DNA of 64,000 bases from assembly GCA_002336895.1 (NCBI GenBank), contig DDFC01000010.1:416242-480241 (forward strand), read 5' to 3'. Shown one piece after another: positions 18,197 through 26,547 of this stretch. Position 1 is the first letter of the stretch. Each line of letters begins with the position of its first letter. This stretch comes from Verrucomicrobiaceae bacterium UBA1938 (GTDB lineage Bacteria > Verrucomicrobiota > Verrucomicrobiia > Verrucomicrobiales > Verrucomicrobiaceae). The position numbers and the translations under genes were made by a program. The notes under the pieces were generated by a model. It worked only from the letters and a program-made list of their open reading frames with translations, was not told the DNA's origin and made no database searches.

Positions 18197-19672
18197 ATGA
18201 AAACATCCTTCCAAATCCTCGCGCTCATTTGGGTCGCGATCTGCCACCTGCACGCCGCACCACCTGAGCCTACGCAGGAGCCGACATTGCGTGCGGTGGA
18301 TCTGCAGATTGGCGAAGCCGCTGAGGTGAAGCTGGCGGATGGCAGCGTGGCCCAGGTGAAGCTGCTGGACCTGCAGGAGAAGACTGACACGATGGCGCAT
18401 GCGGTGCGCGAGGCCCGGGTGAAGGTGGCGGTGAATGGCGCGGAGGTGTGGCTGACGAGCGCGAACTATCACCTGCCGCAAAGCGTGGGCGGCGTGCAGA
18501 TCGACTGCCCGATCACACGCGGCTATAATGCGAAGAGCGGGGAGGATTCCTGGGGGCTGGTGAAAGATGCACGGCTGCGGCTGTGGCCTGCGGGTGCGCC
18601 GTGGATCGAGCCGGGCACGTTTCAGTATCCGCTGCGGCAGCGCTGGTTTGCCACGAGCACGCAGTTTTCCAACGAGCCCACCTATGTGGATGGCGGTGAC
18701 AAGCCGGACCGGAAGAAGATTTATTACCACAATGATCTCGACTTTGGCGGGTGTGAGGGGCTGGCGGAGGTGGTGGCGGCCACGGACGGGCTGGTGGTGA
18801 GCGCGCGGGACCAGACGCTGGACGGCTACTCGCTCACGCCGGTACGTCCACGCTACGATGTGGTGTATGTGCTCGATGCCAGAGGCTGGTATTACCGCTA
18901 CAGCCATTTCCACAGCATCGATGACGCCATCCAGCCGGGCACGCGGGTGCAGATGGGGCAGCGCATGGGGCTGCTGGGAAAGGAGGGCGCGAGCGGCGGG
19001 TGGTCGCACCTGCACTTTGGCATCAAGAGCCGCCAGCCCTCCGGCAGGTGGGGCACGCAGGAGGCCTACGCCTTTGCGTGGCAGAGCTATGTGCGCGAGC
19101 ACAAGCCAGCGGTGATCGCTGTGGCGCGTCCGCATCACCTCATCCGTGTGGGCGAGACGATCACGCTGGATGCGTCGAAGTCGTGGGCTGCGTCTGGCAA
19201 GATCTCCCGCTATGAGTGGACGCTGGCGGATGGCACGAAGAAGAATGGTGCGAGCTTTGAGCGCACGTACACGAAGCCGGGCAGCACCAGCGAGATCGTG
19301 AAGGTGACCGACGAGGCGGGGAATACGAGCTATGACTTTGCCATCGTGCAAGTGATCGGAGACGACCTGGTCAACATCCCGCCTGCGATTCATCCGAGCT
19401 TTTCGCCCACGATGAATCTCAAGCCCGGGCAGGAGATCACCTTCAAGGTGCGCACCTATCGCGATGCCGGCGGCGAGACCTGGGACTTTGGCGACGGCAC
19501 GCCGCTCGTGGCGGTGAAGTCGGATGGCAATGCCAAGGCGCTGGCCCCAGACGGCTACGCGGTCACCACCCACGCCTTTGCCAAGCCCGGCGACTACATC
19601 GTGAACGTGCAGCATGTGAACGCACGCGGTGAGCGCGCGCTGGGGCACCTGTGGGTGCGGGTGGGGGAGTGA
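18197..19672 (+). CDS. Secreted M23-family metallopeptidase with C-terminal PKD-like domains
   Basis: 491 residues. Signal peptide 1-20. Residues 165-285 form a LytM/M23 domain with H178-x3-D182 in YYHNDLD and H271-x-H273 in SHLHFG, the zinc and catalytic residues. Two PKD-like beta domains follow (about 310-395 with W-T-L-A-D-G-T, and 400-490 with W-D-F-G-D-G-T). It probably acts in the periplasm or at the surface on peptidoglycan or protein cross-links. Divergently transcribed from the esterase with 169 bp between. Its last about 65 bp reappear as a degraded copy at 21103-21169. Confidence 0.88.
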   Translation: MKTSFQILALIWVAICHLHAAPPEPTQEPTLRAVDLQIGEAAEVKLADGSVAQVKLLDLQEKTDTMAHAVREARVKVAVNGAEVWLTSANYHLPQSVGGVQIDCPITRGYNAKSGEDSWGLVKDARLRLWPAGAPWIEPGTFQYPLRQRWFATSTQFSNEPTYVDGGDKPDRKKIYYHNDLDFGGCEGLAEVVAATDGLVVSARDQTLDGYSLTPVRPRYDVVYVLDARGWYYRYSHFHSIDDAIQPGTRVQMGQRMGLLGKEGASGGWSHLHFGIKSRQPSGRWGTQEAYAFAWQSYVREHKPAVIAVARPHHLIRVGETITLDASKSWAASGKISRYEWTLADGTKKNGASFERTYTKPGSTSEIVKVTDEAGNTSYDFAIVQVIGDDLVNIPPAIHPSFSPTMNLKPGQEITFKVRTYRDAGGETWDFGDGTPLVAVKSDGNAKALAPDGYAVTTHAFAKPGDYIVNVQHVNARGERALGHLWVRVGE

Positions 19673-19687
19673 GGGGGGATGCGAAGG

Positions 19688-19930
19688 TCACTCCCGGATG
19701 CCTGCCACGGCCCGCTGCAGCATCTGAAAGTCGTCATGGCACTGCTGGCAGATCGCCAGATGATGCCGGGTGAGATCAAGCTCCCGGCTCAGCGGAGTGC
19801 TGGGACTCTTGAGAGAATCCGCAAGCTCGGCTACGTGCCGGGAGCATGCCGCGCAGTCAAACTCCGAGTCGCGGGTGAGGGCGACGGCTTCCAGCAGGGG
19901 GCGCAGGTGGAGATGGCGGTGGAGCTTCAT
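19688..19930 (-). CDS. Small zinc-finger protein, likely anti-sigma factor
   Basis: 80 residues with F-D-C-A-A-C and H-H-L-A-I-C-Q-Q-C, two Cys-x2-Cys pairs with nearby His, resembling the zinc-binding anti-sigma (ZAS) fold but without a membrane segment. Its ATG overlaps the stop of the ECF sigma gene by 4 bp (ATGA), so the two are translationally coupled. It probably holds the sigma factor inactive (inference from context). Confidence 0.75.
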   Translation of the reverse strand: MKLHRHLHLRPLLEAVALTRDSEFDCAACSRHVAELADSLKSPSTPLSRELDLTRHHLAICQQCHDDFQMLQRAVAGIRE

Positions 19931-20547
19931 GGGGCAAAGGCGGTGCGGATTTGCGAGGCGGTGATGCCGGAGGCGAGAAGGTGCTTTTTCAGAGCGCGGC
20001 GCGCGTCGTGGATCAGCTTGTAGAGGCCGCCGGGGGTGGTGCGGAGCGCGGAGGCGAGCTCCTCCACGGAGAGGCCCTGCAACTGCCCGGCGATGGCGGC
20101 GCGCTGCCTGTCTGTCAGATGGCGGGAGATGCTGTCCCGGAGCAGCGAGAGGAGCCGCCGCTGGTCTTCGGTGTCGGGTGGCTCGGCCGTGCTGTGCAGC
20201 AGAGGGGCCAGCTCCGCGCCCTGTGCCATCAGTGCGTCCAGGGAGATGTTTTGCCAGTGCCTGCGCCGGAGCTGGGACATGGCGGTGTCTATGGCGATCG
20301 CGATGGCCCAGGTGGTGAATTTGCTGCGGCCCTCAAAGTCGTCCAGGCGGCGCAGGATGTGGAGCAGGGCATCCTGTGCAAAGTCCTCCACCTGGCTGGC
20401 GTCCACCTCAGCCCGATGCCGCAGCGCGGATGCCAGCGCCCGCACCAGCAGGGCACGCAGCGTGCGCACAGCGGACGCCTGGGCGTCCCCTGTGGCACGG
20501 AGTGATTGCAGCCATGGGAGGTCGTCTTGCACGAGCGAGGGTAGCAT
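19927..20547 (-). CDS. ECF-family RNA polymerase sigma factor
   Basis: 206 residues from the ATG at 20547. Region 2: V-E-D-F-A-Q-D-A-L-L-H-I-L-R-R-L-D-D-F, then F-T-T-W-A-I-A-I-A. Region 4: L-T-D-R-Q-R-A-A-I with a helix-turn-helix L-S-V-E-E-L-A-S-A-L-R-T-T-P-G-G-L-Y-K-L-I-H. Canonical ECF organisation with an overlapping downstream zinc-finger partner at 19688. The open frame upstream to 20760 is antisense to the tautomerase-like gene and not used. Confidence 0.88.
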   Translation of the reverse strand: MLPSLVQDDLPWLQSLRATGDAQASAVRTLRALLVRALASALRHRAEVDASQVEDFAQDALLHILRRLDDFEGRSKFTTWAIAIAIDTAMSQLRRRHWQNISLDALMAQGAELAPLLHSTAEPPDTEDQRRLLSLLRDSISRHLTDRQRAAIAGQLQGLSVEELASALRTTPGGLYKLIHDARRALKKHLLASGITASQIRTAFAP

Positions 20548-20572
20548 ACCGCCGTGGGGCGGTGCTGCGTTT

Positions 20573-20989
20573 TCAGCCCTGGGCGATGGCCTGGCCGAGT
20601 TCGGCATTGGTGAGGGCACTGCCGCCGACGATCCAGGTGCCATCCAGCGCATGCACCACGCTGCCCCAGATGCGGTCTTTCGGGTGCCTGCCGCCTGAAG
20701 CTTCATGGAGGATGTCCACCGCCTCCGCGAGGTGCCCCTGCTGAATCTCGCGGGAGGCAAAGGCGAAGGACGGCGTGCGCCATTCGATCACCGCGATGGG
20801 GCCCGGCGTGGAGCCGGAGAAGGTCAGCGCCGCGGGGATGACGTGAACCGAGGCAAGCACATTCGGGGTGAGCGCCTTGTTGCCGGACAGGCCGTGCCAC
20901 TTCAAAAAGGAGTCACAGATGCGGCTGACGGCGAGGGCTTCGGAACCCGAGGGCAGGACGCCTTCGGAAAGGGTGAGGGTGAGAGGCAT
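20573..20989 (-). CDS. Tautomerase-superfamily-like protein
   Basis: 138 residues. It starts M-P-L-T-L-T-L-S-E-G, so Pro2 becomes N-terminal after Met removal, the catalytic base of 4-oxalocrotonate tautomerase-like enzymes. The two halves each show a beta-alpha-beta-like pattern (V-H-V-I-P-A-A-L-T-F and W-G-S-V-V-H-A-L-D-G-T-W), consistent with a fused double tautomerase fold. Substrate unknown. It lies 25 bp upstream of the ECF sigma gene in the same direction. Confidence 0.7.
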   Translation of the reverse strand: MPLTLTLSEGVLPSGSEALAVSRICDSFLKWHGLSGNKALTPNVLASVHVIPAALTFSGSTPGPIAVIEWRTPSFAFASREIQQGHLAEAVDILHEASGGRHPKDRIWGSVVHALDGTWIVGGSALTNAELGQAIAQG

Positions 20990-21102
20990 GGAGGTGGAGG
21001 ATGAGGCTGAGGGGTAATGGCCGGACAGGCTGCCCGGCTCAGTCATTGGTGGCGGCGTGGCTGCAAATCCTTACCCCGGCGGGGATGTTTTTTTTTGCGT
21101 GT

Positions 21103-21169
21103 AGCATGTGAATGCACGCGGGGAGAGAGCGCCGGGACACCTGTGGGTGTGGGTGGAGTGAGGGGGGCT
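21103..21169 (+). pseudogene. Degraded copy of the 3' end of the M23/PKD gene
   Basis: About 66 bp match 19611-19679, the last codons and stop of the M23 gene (reads V-N-A-R-G-E-R-A-P-G-H-L-W-V, then a stop and GGGGGG). Several substitutions and small deletions are present. It lies about 1.4 kb downstream in direct orientation, suggesting an old duplication spanning the sigma and tautomerase genes. Confidence 0.6.
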
Positions 21170-21220
21170 GAAATAACTCTTGAACAAGCAGGTCCTGACG
21201 GACTATCCCTGCACCCACTC

Positions 21221-21631
21221 ATGAATGGTTTTTACGAGACCGGCTGCAATGAAAGCCGAAGTGCATTGATGCTGCTTGCTGCAGGACTTTGCTTTTATAT
21301 GGCCGCTTGCAGCAATGCCGATCAAAACAAACCCAAAGCGGCGCCGCCTGTGGCGCTGATTGATGGAATTGCGAAGTCGGACTTGGAAATACAACATCTG
21401 TCATTGCTAGCAGAGGGGGGCAGTGCGGATGCTGCCAGCAAGCTGGGCATTCACTATGACCTGGTAGAGCACAACGAGGAATTGGCCAAGCATTGGTACC
21501 GCAAGGCGGCAATGCTTGGCGGACAGCATGAAAAAGAGGTGTATCAGTCGTATGTGGAAGTCTTGAAGAACTATGAGGCTTCGGTGGACGAAATGAATCG
21601 GGAACGAGGTAAGACTGTGAACGGGGATTGA
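21221..21631 (+). CDS. Small lipoprotein with one Sel1-like repeat
   Basis: 136 residues from ATG 21221, or 120 from the ATG at 21269. A hydrophobic segment L-L-A-A-G-L-C-F-Y-M-A-A-C ends in a lipobox-like Cys. A Sel1/TPR-like motif follows (A-D-A-A-S-K-L-G-I-H-Y then A-K-H-W-Y-R-K-A-A). Probably membrane anchored in the periplasm. Sel1 repeats are also the main feature of the larger proteins at 35803 and 50192. No start has a strong ribosome-binding site. Confidence 0.6.
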   Translation: MNGFYETGCNESRSALMLLAAGLCFYMAACSNADQNKPKAAPPVALIDGIAKSDLEIQHLSLLAEGGSADAASKLGIHYDLVEHNEELAKHWYRKAAMLGGQHEKEVYQSYVEVLKNYEASVDEMNRERGKTVNGD

Positions 21632-21791
21632 AGACCAAGATTTCGGGTCCCATACGTCGGTCAATTCCGAGTCGAGGCGGCAGGGATGTTTGCACGGGGC
21701 CGATAAAATATTGGCGCTCCCAGCGGGCCTGCACTCAGTCATGCCGAGGCCACTGAGTCGCGTTTACTGAGTGCTATTCGGCTTTACCCAC

Positions 21792-23216
21792 TCACGCCAG
21801 CACATCCGTCACCACATTGCCAAACACATCGGTGAGGCGGAAGTCGCGGCCGGCGTAGCGATAGGTGAGCTTTTCGTGGTCGAGGCCTAGCTGGTGGAGG
21901 ATGGTGGCGTGGAGGTCGTGCACGTGGACGGGGTTTTGCTCGGCATTCATGCCGAGCTCGTCGGAGGTGCCGTAGGCCAGGCCGCCGCGGATGCCGCCGC
22001 CGGCGAGCAGGGTGCTGAAGGCGGTGTGGTGGTGGTCGCGGCCGCGCTTCATGGGGTCGGTCTGCTTGTTCTTGTCCGGAGCTTCCTGCGAGTAGGGCGT
22101 GCGGCCAAACTCGCCGGTCCACACGACGAGGGTGTCATCGAGCATGCCGCGCTGCTTGAGATCGCTGATGAGTGCGGCGGAGGCGCGGTCGCTGTCGGCG
22201 CAGAGCTTGGGGTGGCTCTGGTAGTGGTTGCTATGAGTGTCCCAGGGCTGGTTGCTGGTGCTGGTGTAGTACACGCTGATGAAGCGCACGCCGGACTCGG
22301 CCAGACGACGCGCGAGGAGGCAGGAGCGGCCAAAGGGGGTGTCGCCATACAGCTCGCGCATTTTCTCGGGCTCGCGGCTGATGTCGAAGGCATCGCTGGC
22401 GGCGCTCTGCATGCGGTAGGCGGTTTCCATGGCCTTGATCTGCGACTCCAGCGCGGAGTCGTGCTCGCGCTGCGCGGCGTGGAGCTGATTGAGGCTCTGG
22501 ATGAGGTCGAGCTGGCGGCGCTGCGCCCTGGCAGGGAGCTGCGAATTGCGCACATTGGCCACCAGCTTGTCCACGGCCATGTCAGAGGTGATGACGCCGG
22601 TGGCCTGGTACTCGGCGGGCAGGAAGGAATTGCTCCACAAGGCGGGGCCCACGACGATGTTCGGCGTGGGGCGCAGGACGACAAAGCCGGGCAGGTTTTC
22701 ATTCTCGCTGCCCAGGCCGTAGAGCACCCAGGAGCCGAGCGATGGGCGGATGGGCTGGATGTTTCCTGTGTTCATCATGAGCAGCGCGGGCTCATGATTG
22801 GGCACATTGGTGTGCATGGAGCGGATGACGCAGCAGTCATCGATGATGCTGCCGAGATGCGGCAGGCTCTCGCTGACCTCGATGCCGCTCTGGCCGCAGC
22901 GCTGAAAGCCCAACGGAGAGGACATGAAGCCGCTGGTCTTGGGCGCTTTGTAGAGCTTGCCTGAGGGCTGCTGGCCCTCGTATTTTTTGAGCGCGGGCTT
23001 GGGGTCAAAGGTGTCGATGTGCGACGGCCCGCCGTTCATGAAGAGGAAGATGACGCGCTTCGCTTTCGGTGTGATCTGCTGACGCACCGCTGCGCTAGCC
23101 TGGCCGCCCATCATGCCTGCGAGGCCGATGGCACCAAAGCCTGCGGACAGGCGCTGCAGTGCGGAGCGGCGTGTCATGGGCAGTGCGGCAGTGGTGAGTG
23201 CGGGGTCAGTCCACAT
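21792..23216 (-). CDS. DUF1501 secreted protein with Tat signal
   Basis: 474 residues. Twin-arginine signal (T-R-R-S-A-L-Q-R-L-S-A-G-F) at 14-26, then the DUF1501 fold, a sulfatase/alkaline-phosphatase-like domain: F-L-F-M-N-G-G-P-S-H-I-D-T-F-D near the start, W-T-G-E-F-G-R-T-P, and D-H-H-H-T-A-F. Such proteins are typical of Planctomycetes and Verrucomicrobia and are encoded beside DUF1549/DUF1553 proteins, as here. The ATG at 23216 overlaps the upstream gene by 11 bp; an alternative ATG at 23177 starts just before the RR. Exact function unknown; roles in sulfated polysaccharide breakdown have been proposed for these pairs. Confidence 0.9.
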   Translation of the reverse strand: MWTDPALTTAALPMTRRSALQRLSAGFGAIGLAGMMGGQASAAVRQQITPKAKRVIFLFMNGGPSHIDTFDPKPALKKYEGQQPSGKLYKAPKTSGFMSSPLGFQRCGQSGIEVSESLPHLGSIIDDCCVIRSMHTNVPNHEPALLMMNTGNIQPIRPSLGSWVLYGLGSENENLPGFVVLRPTPNIVVGPALWSNSFLPAEYQATGVITSDMAVDKLVANVRNSQLPARAQRRQLDLIQSLNQLHAAQREHDSALESQIKAMETAYRMQSAASDAFDISREPEKMRELYGDTPFGRSCLLARRLAESGVRFISVYYTSTSNQPWDTHSNHYQSHPKLCADSDRASAALISDLKQRGMLDDTLVVWTGEFGRTPYSQEAPDKNKQTDPMKRGRDHHHTAFSTLLAGGGIRGGLAYGTSDELGMNAEQNPVHVHDLHATILHQLGLDHEKLTYRYAGRDFRLTDVFGNVVTDVLA

Positions 23217-25071
23217 AGGTCATCTCATTGGTGGCCAGCAGGGCCTGGGCGAGCTGCTCCCAGGGGCTCATGCCTGCGGCGGGATCGGCGGGCTGCTGGA
23301 GAAAGTGCAGGGCCAGCTCCGCCTCCTGCGGCAGGGGCTCGCGGGCAAAGAGCAGCGCGTAGGCGTGGCGGATGCGTGTGGCGTCATCGGGCCCATGCTG
23401 CTGCAGGCGCTGGGCCAGGGCGCGCGCCTGCGCCTGCATGAAGGGGCTGTTCATCACGTAGAGCTTTTGCGTGGGCGTGGTGCTCTCCGAGCGGCGCGCG
23501 GCGTGCACATTGGCATCGGGGTAGTCAAAGAGCATGAGCGTCTTGTTCAGCTCCTTGCGGCTGATCTGGCTGTAGAGCGTGCGTTTGTGATGATCTGCCG
23601 CGGCGAGGTCCATGGAGCGGCCGCCTTCGGGGCTGAGCGTGCCCGCCACGGCCAGCACGGCATCGCGCTGCGGCTCGATGCCGAGGCGCTTGCGGTTCAT
23701 GCGCCAGAGATTTTCATTGGCCTCATCGAGCTGTGCATTCGCCGCGCTGCCGAGGCTGCTCTGGCGGTAGGTGGCGGAGAGCACGAGCTCGCGCACGAGG
23801 CGTTTGATGGACCAGCCCTGCTGCATGAAGCGCAGGGAGAGATCATCCAGCAGCGCGGGGTGCGTGGGCTTGTCTCCCATCGCGCCAAAGTTGCTGGTGG
23901 TGCGTGCGAGCGGGCGGCCAAAGAGCATGTCCCACACGCGATTCACCATCACGCGTGCGGTGAGTGGATTGTCCGCAGCGGCGATGTGGCGCGCCAGCTC
24001 GGCGCGGCCGCTGCCCTGCTGAAACTTCACGGGCTCGCCTTTGCTCAGCACCTGCAGCCAGGCGCGCGGGGCCACGTCTCCGGGCGTGTCCACATTGCCG
24101 CGCTGGTAGATGGGCAGGTCGTGCGGCTTGGCATCATCGCGCACGATGTGCAGCGTGCCGGGGTCCATTTTTTCGGCGTTGGTCTTGTCTTCCTCGTCCT
24201 TGCCATCGGGGCGGAGGCTCACCTTTTTCACGGAGGCAAACACGCCCGCCATGGCGTAGTAGTCGCGCGTGGAGACGGGGTCAAATTTGTGATCGTGGCA
24301 GCGCGCGCAGGCCACGGTGAGGCCCAGGAAGGTCTGCGACACGGTGTCCACCTGCTCGGCCCATTCCTCGGCCTGCACATCCAGGCGGCCGCGGGCGTAG
24401 AGCTTGTGCCCAAGGCCGAGAAAGCCCAGCGCGGGCAGGTCGGCCTTGTTTTGCGGCTCCAGCAGATCCACAGCGAGCTGCCGCTGGATGAACTGGTCGT
24501 AGCCCAGGTCCGCATTGAAGGCGGCCACCACCCAGTCGCGATAGCGCCAGGCATTGGGCAGATTGAGCGTGGTGTTGTTTCCCACCTGATGCGCCTGGTC
24601 CTCGGCATAGCGGGCGAGATTGAGCCACAGCGAGGCCATGCGCTCGCCAAAGGCGCGGCGGCCCAGGAGATCGTCTACCAGACGCTGGTAGGCGCCCGGG
24701 CGTGTGTCAGAGAGAAAGGCCTGCGCCTCCTCCGGCGTGGGCGGCAGGCCGGTGAGGTCAAAGTACAGCCGCCGCAGCAGTGTGCGCGGCTCGGCCTCGC
24801 GCGAGGGCGTGAGATCGTGCTGCTCCATCTGCGCGAGGATGAACCTGTCCACCCGACCGCGCGGCCACGCGGTGTCCAGCACGGCTGGCAGAGCCTGCGC
24901 CTTGGGCGGGATAAAGGACCAGTGCTGACGCGCTTTGGCCCAGTCGATGCCTGAGGCTGGTGCTGGTGCCGCTGCGGCCTCCGCTCCGCGCACAACGCCT
25001 GCAGGTCCGCACAGCAGCGCGGGCAGGAGCAGAGGCAGAGAGAGCAGGGGGAGGCGGATCACCCGCAGCAT
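23206..25071 (-). CDS. DUF1549/DUF1553 secreted protein
   Basis: 621 residues with a signal peptide (MLRVIRLPLLSLPLLLPALL). The DUF1549 part (about 60-265) has W-P-R-G-R-V-D-R-F-I, L-R-R-L-Y-F-D-L-T-G-L-P-P-T, and C-A-R-C-H-D-H-K-F-D-P, a CxxCH-like motif that could bind haem or metal. The DUF1553 part (about 355-600) has L-T-A-R-V-M-V-N-R-V-W and a final L-L-A-T-N-E-M-T-Y-V-D. At 621 residues it lacks the extra PSD1 cytochrome or concanavalin-like insertions of longer relatives. First gene of the pair with the overlapping DUF1501 gene. Confidence 0.9.
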   Translation of the reverse strand: MLRVIRLPLLSLPLLLPALLCGPAGVVRGAEAAAAPAPASGIDWAKARQHWSFIPPKAQALPAVLDTAWPRGRVDRFILAQMEQHDLTPSREAEPRTLLRRLYFDLTGLPPTPEEAQAFLSDTRPGAYQRLVDDLLGRRAFGERMASLWLNLARYAEDQAHQVGNNTTLNLPNAWRYRDWVVAAFNADLGYDQFIQRQLAVDLLEPQNKADLPALGFLGLGHKLYARGRLDVQAEEWAEQVDTVSQTFLGLTVACARCHDHKFDPVSTRDYYAMAGVFASVKKVSLRPDGKDEEDKTNAEKMDPGTLHIVRDDAKPHDLPIYQRGNVDTPGDVAPRAWLQVLSKGEPVKFQQGSGRAELARHIAAADNPLTARVMVNRVWDMLFGRPLARTTSNFGAMGDKPTHPALLDDLSLRFMQQGWSIKRLVRELVLSATYRQSSLGSAANAQLDEANENLWRMNRKRLGIEPQRDAVLAVAGTLSPEGGRSMDLAAADHHKRTLYSQISRKELNKTLMLFDYPDANVHAARRSESTTPTQKLYVMNSPFMQAQARALAQRLQQHGPDDATRIRHAYALLFAREPLPQEAELALHFLQQPADPAAGMSPWEQLAQALLATNEMTYVD

Positions 25072-25142
25072 ACGGGTTGCGGGGGCGGGGTCTTTCGTGG
25101 GGGTGGTGAGGGAGCGTGTGCGCTGATGCGGGGCGGCGCCGG

Positions 25143-25192
25143 TGCTGCGGAGCGTTTGTCAGAGCGGGTGGGACACCGGCGCTGCCAGTAAA
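25143..25192. repeat. REP-like palindromic repeat, copy 1
   Basis: About 50 bp (TGCTGCGGAGCGTTTGTCAG, then a GGTGGGACACCGGCGCT core) nearly repeated at 25655-25705. The core is a GCCGGTG/CACCGGC-type palindrome, imperfect in this copy. It lies between the DUF1549 gene and the SMI1/KNR4-like pseudogene. Confidence 0.55.
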
Positions 25193-25310
25193 GAGGCGTT
25201 GGGCGGCAGAGAGGCTTGGGGGAAACAGAAGTTGCATGCCTTGAATGATGGGACTCATGGAGGGGGCTTTTTTCATTTTGGCCTGAAGTGATTCATGTTA
25301 AAAACAAGAT

Positions 25311-25625
25311 ATGACTTTGAAGCGTCATCAACTCTATTTGAGCCGTCTCAACCGCCTGACATCGTATGCCTCTTTTCAGCATGAGCATGAGCAGATCAGG
25401 ATCGCTTGTCTCGCGCGTCCAGAAGACTGGAGGCCCCTGTCTGCTGACTGGTGGACCGGCAAGGAGGTCTGAGTCATTGGCGCTGATATTGAAGGAAATT
25501 TCTTCCTGCAACACTGCGACGGTTCCGTTCGACTCTGGAAGCATGGAGATCAAAAAGACATCCTTCTGGCCAAAAGCCTGGATGACTTTGCCAGAAGCAT
25601 TTTAGTTTTAGGCACACAAGGTTGA
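25311..25625 (+). pseudogene. SMI1/KNR4-like (SUKH-type) small gene with in-frame stop
   Basis: One frame runs from ATG 25311 to TGA 25623 with a single TGA at 25470. It reads W-R-P-L-S-A-D-W-W-T-G-K-E-V, stop, V-I-G-A-D-I-E-G-N-F-F-L-Q-H-C-D-G-S-V-R-L-W and L-A-K-S-L-D-D-F. The second half resembles the end of SMI1/KNR4 (SUKH) immunity-type domains. Without the stop the product would be 104 residues. It is either a pseudogene or a stop-codon-readthrough case; REP-like repeats on both sides favour decay. Confidence 0.55.
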
Positions 25626-26015
25626 GGTCAGTTTGGATCACTCGCGATCTCTGATGCTGCGGAGAGTTTGCCAGAGCCGGTGGACACCGGCGCTCGCAGT
25701 AAATAGTAGCTGGACGGCAGCTGGCGTGGCAAAGTGCGGGCTGCTGCGTGAAATGAGAATCCGCGCGGCGTGGGGAGGCGTTGAATGGGTGCACTCACTC
25801 TCTGCACACCTGCCACAGCCACTGGTGAAGCGCCCAGATGCCGCCGAGAGGCCATGCGGCGGCGAAGGTCAACTTTGACCGCTCTGCTGCCGACTCTCCT
25901 GTTCGTGGTGAGTATGGCTTTGTTTTTAATAAAGCATGCTTTTCGGTTGTGGGAAAATGGCAATAAACGAGTATTATATTGTCAATTTCTTGTTATTACT
26001 TATCCGCTACTCGTC
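25626..26015. other. Intergenic region with REP-like repeat and AT-rich promoter-like stretch
   Basis: No convincing gene. It holds REP-like copy 2 (25655-25705) and then, from about 25905, a distinctly AT-rich stretch (TTTTTAATAAAGCATGC and TATTATATTGTCAATTTC) before the HNH gene, a plausible promoter. Open frames here are not protein-like. Confidence 0.45.
25655..25705. repeat. REP-like palindromic repeat, copy 2
   Basis: Near-copy of 25143-25192. Its core GCCGGTG-GA-CACCGGC is a perfect 7-bp inverted repeat with a 2-nt centre. The two copies bracket the SMI1/KNR4-like pseudogene in direct orientation. Confidence 0.6.
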
Positions 26016-26504
26016 ATGAACGGAAGAACCGGGGTCTATAACCAATGGCCGAAGATTGCTCCTGAGTTGCTGACAGCCTTGGGGCGAGTTCAGGATCGTC
26101 TGATCTTCCGACATCGTAAGTGGCTTAAGCGCTTTCGAATAACACTGGACTGCACCGTCTGGGAGATGACTGGATGCACGTCCGACACCTTTTATCACCA
26201 CTTCAATGCTCTCTTTGAGGAAGGCATGACCTGGCTGAACTACGGTGAGTGGCAGATTGATCACGTCTTTCCTCTTGCCGCAGTTGATCCATCGGACGTC
26301 GGTTCGATACTCGGTGCATTCAACTACCAGAATCTTCGCCCAGTCTGGTCTGCGGACAATTCCAAGAAGGGAGCCACAGTTTCCTCGCCGCCGCCAGTCA
26401 ACAGCAGCTTGACTCGTGGGCACCCCGACCACCTTCAAATAGTCCCAGCACACGAGCTTCATATCCTGTTACCAATCACCCGCACCGATAAAGCGCTGGT
26501 TTGA
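26016..26504 (+). CDS. HNH endonuclease-type protein
   Basis: 162 residues from the ATG at 26016. It shows the common HNH block: E-G-M-T-W-L-N-Y-G-E-W-Q-I-D-H-V-F-P-L then N-L-R-P-V-W-S-A-D-N-S-K-K-G. The D-H pair and following Asn are the usual metal and catalytic positions. An earlier in-frame ATG at 25785 would add 77 non-family residues across the intergenic repeats and is not preferred. The next gene, 43 bp downstream, could be a cognate immunity gene; the pair resembles a nuclease toxin unit, but a stand-alone nuclease is equally possible. Confidence 0.75.
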   Translation: MNGRTGVYNQWPKIAPELLTALGRVQDRLIFRHRKWLKRFRITLDCTVWEMTGCTSDTFYHHFNALFEEGMTWLNYGEWQIDHVFPLAAVDPSDVGSILGAFNYQNLRPVWSADNSKKGATVSSPPPVNSSLTRGHPDHLQIVPAHELHILLPITRTDKALV

Positions 26505-26547
26505 GGACTGGCTGTCCCAGCTCGCGCCAGGCTCTCTCTACAATAGC

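Noticed and set aside
22224..22240. TGGTA-N5-TGCTA in the DUF1501 gene
   Set aside because: One mismatch, inside a conserved family gene encoding H-Y-Q-S-H; best explained by coding constraint.
23113..24954. 613-codon plus-strand frame inside the DUF1549/DUF1553 gene
   Set aside because: Antisense shadow of a clear family gene; composition typical of complementary GC-rich codons.
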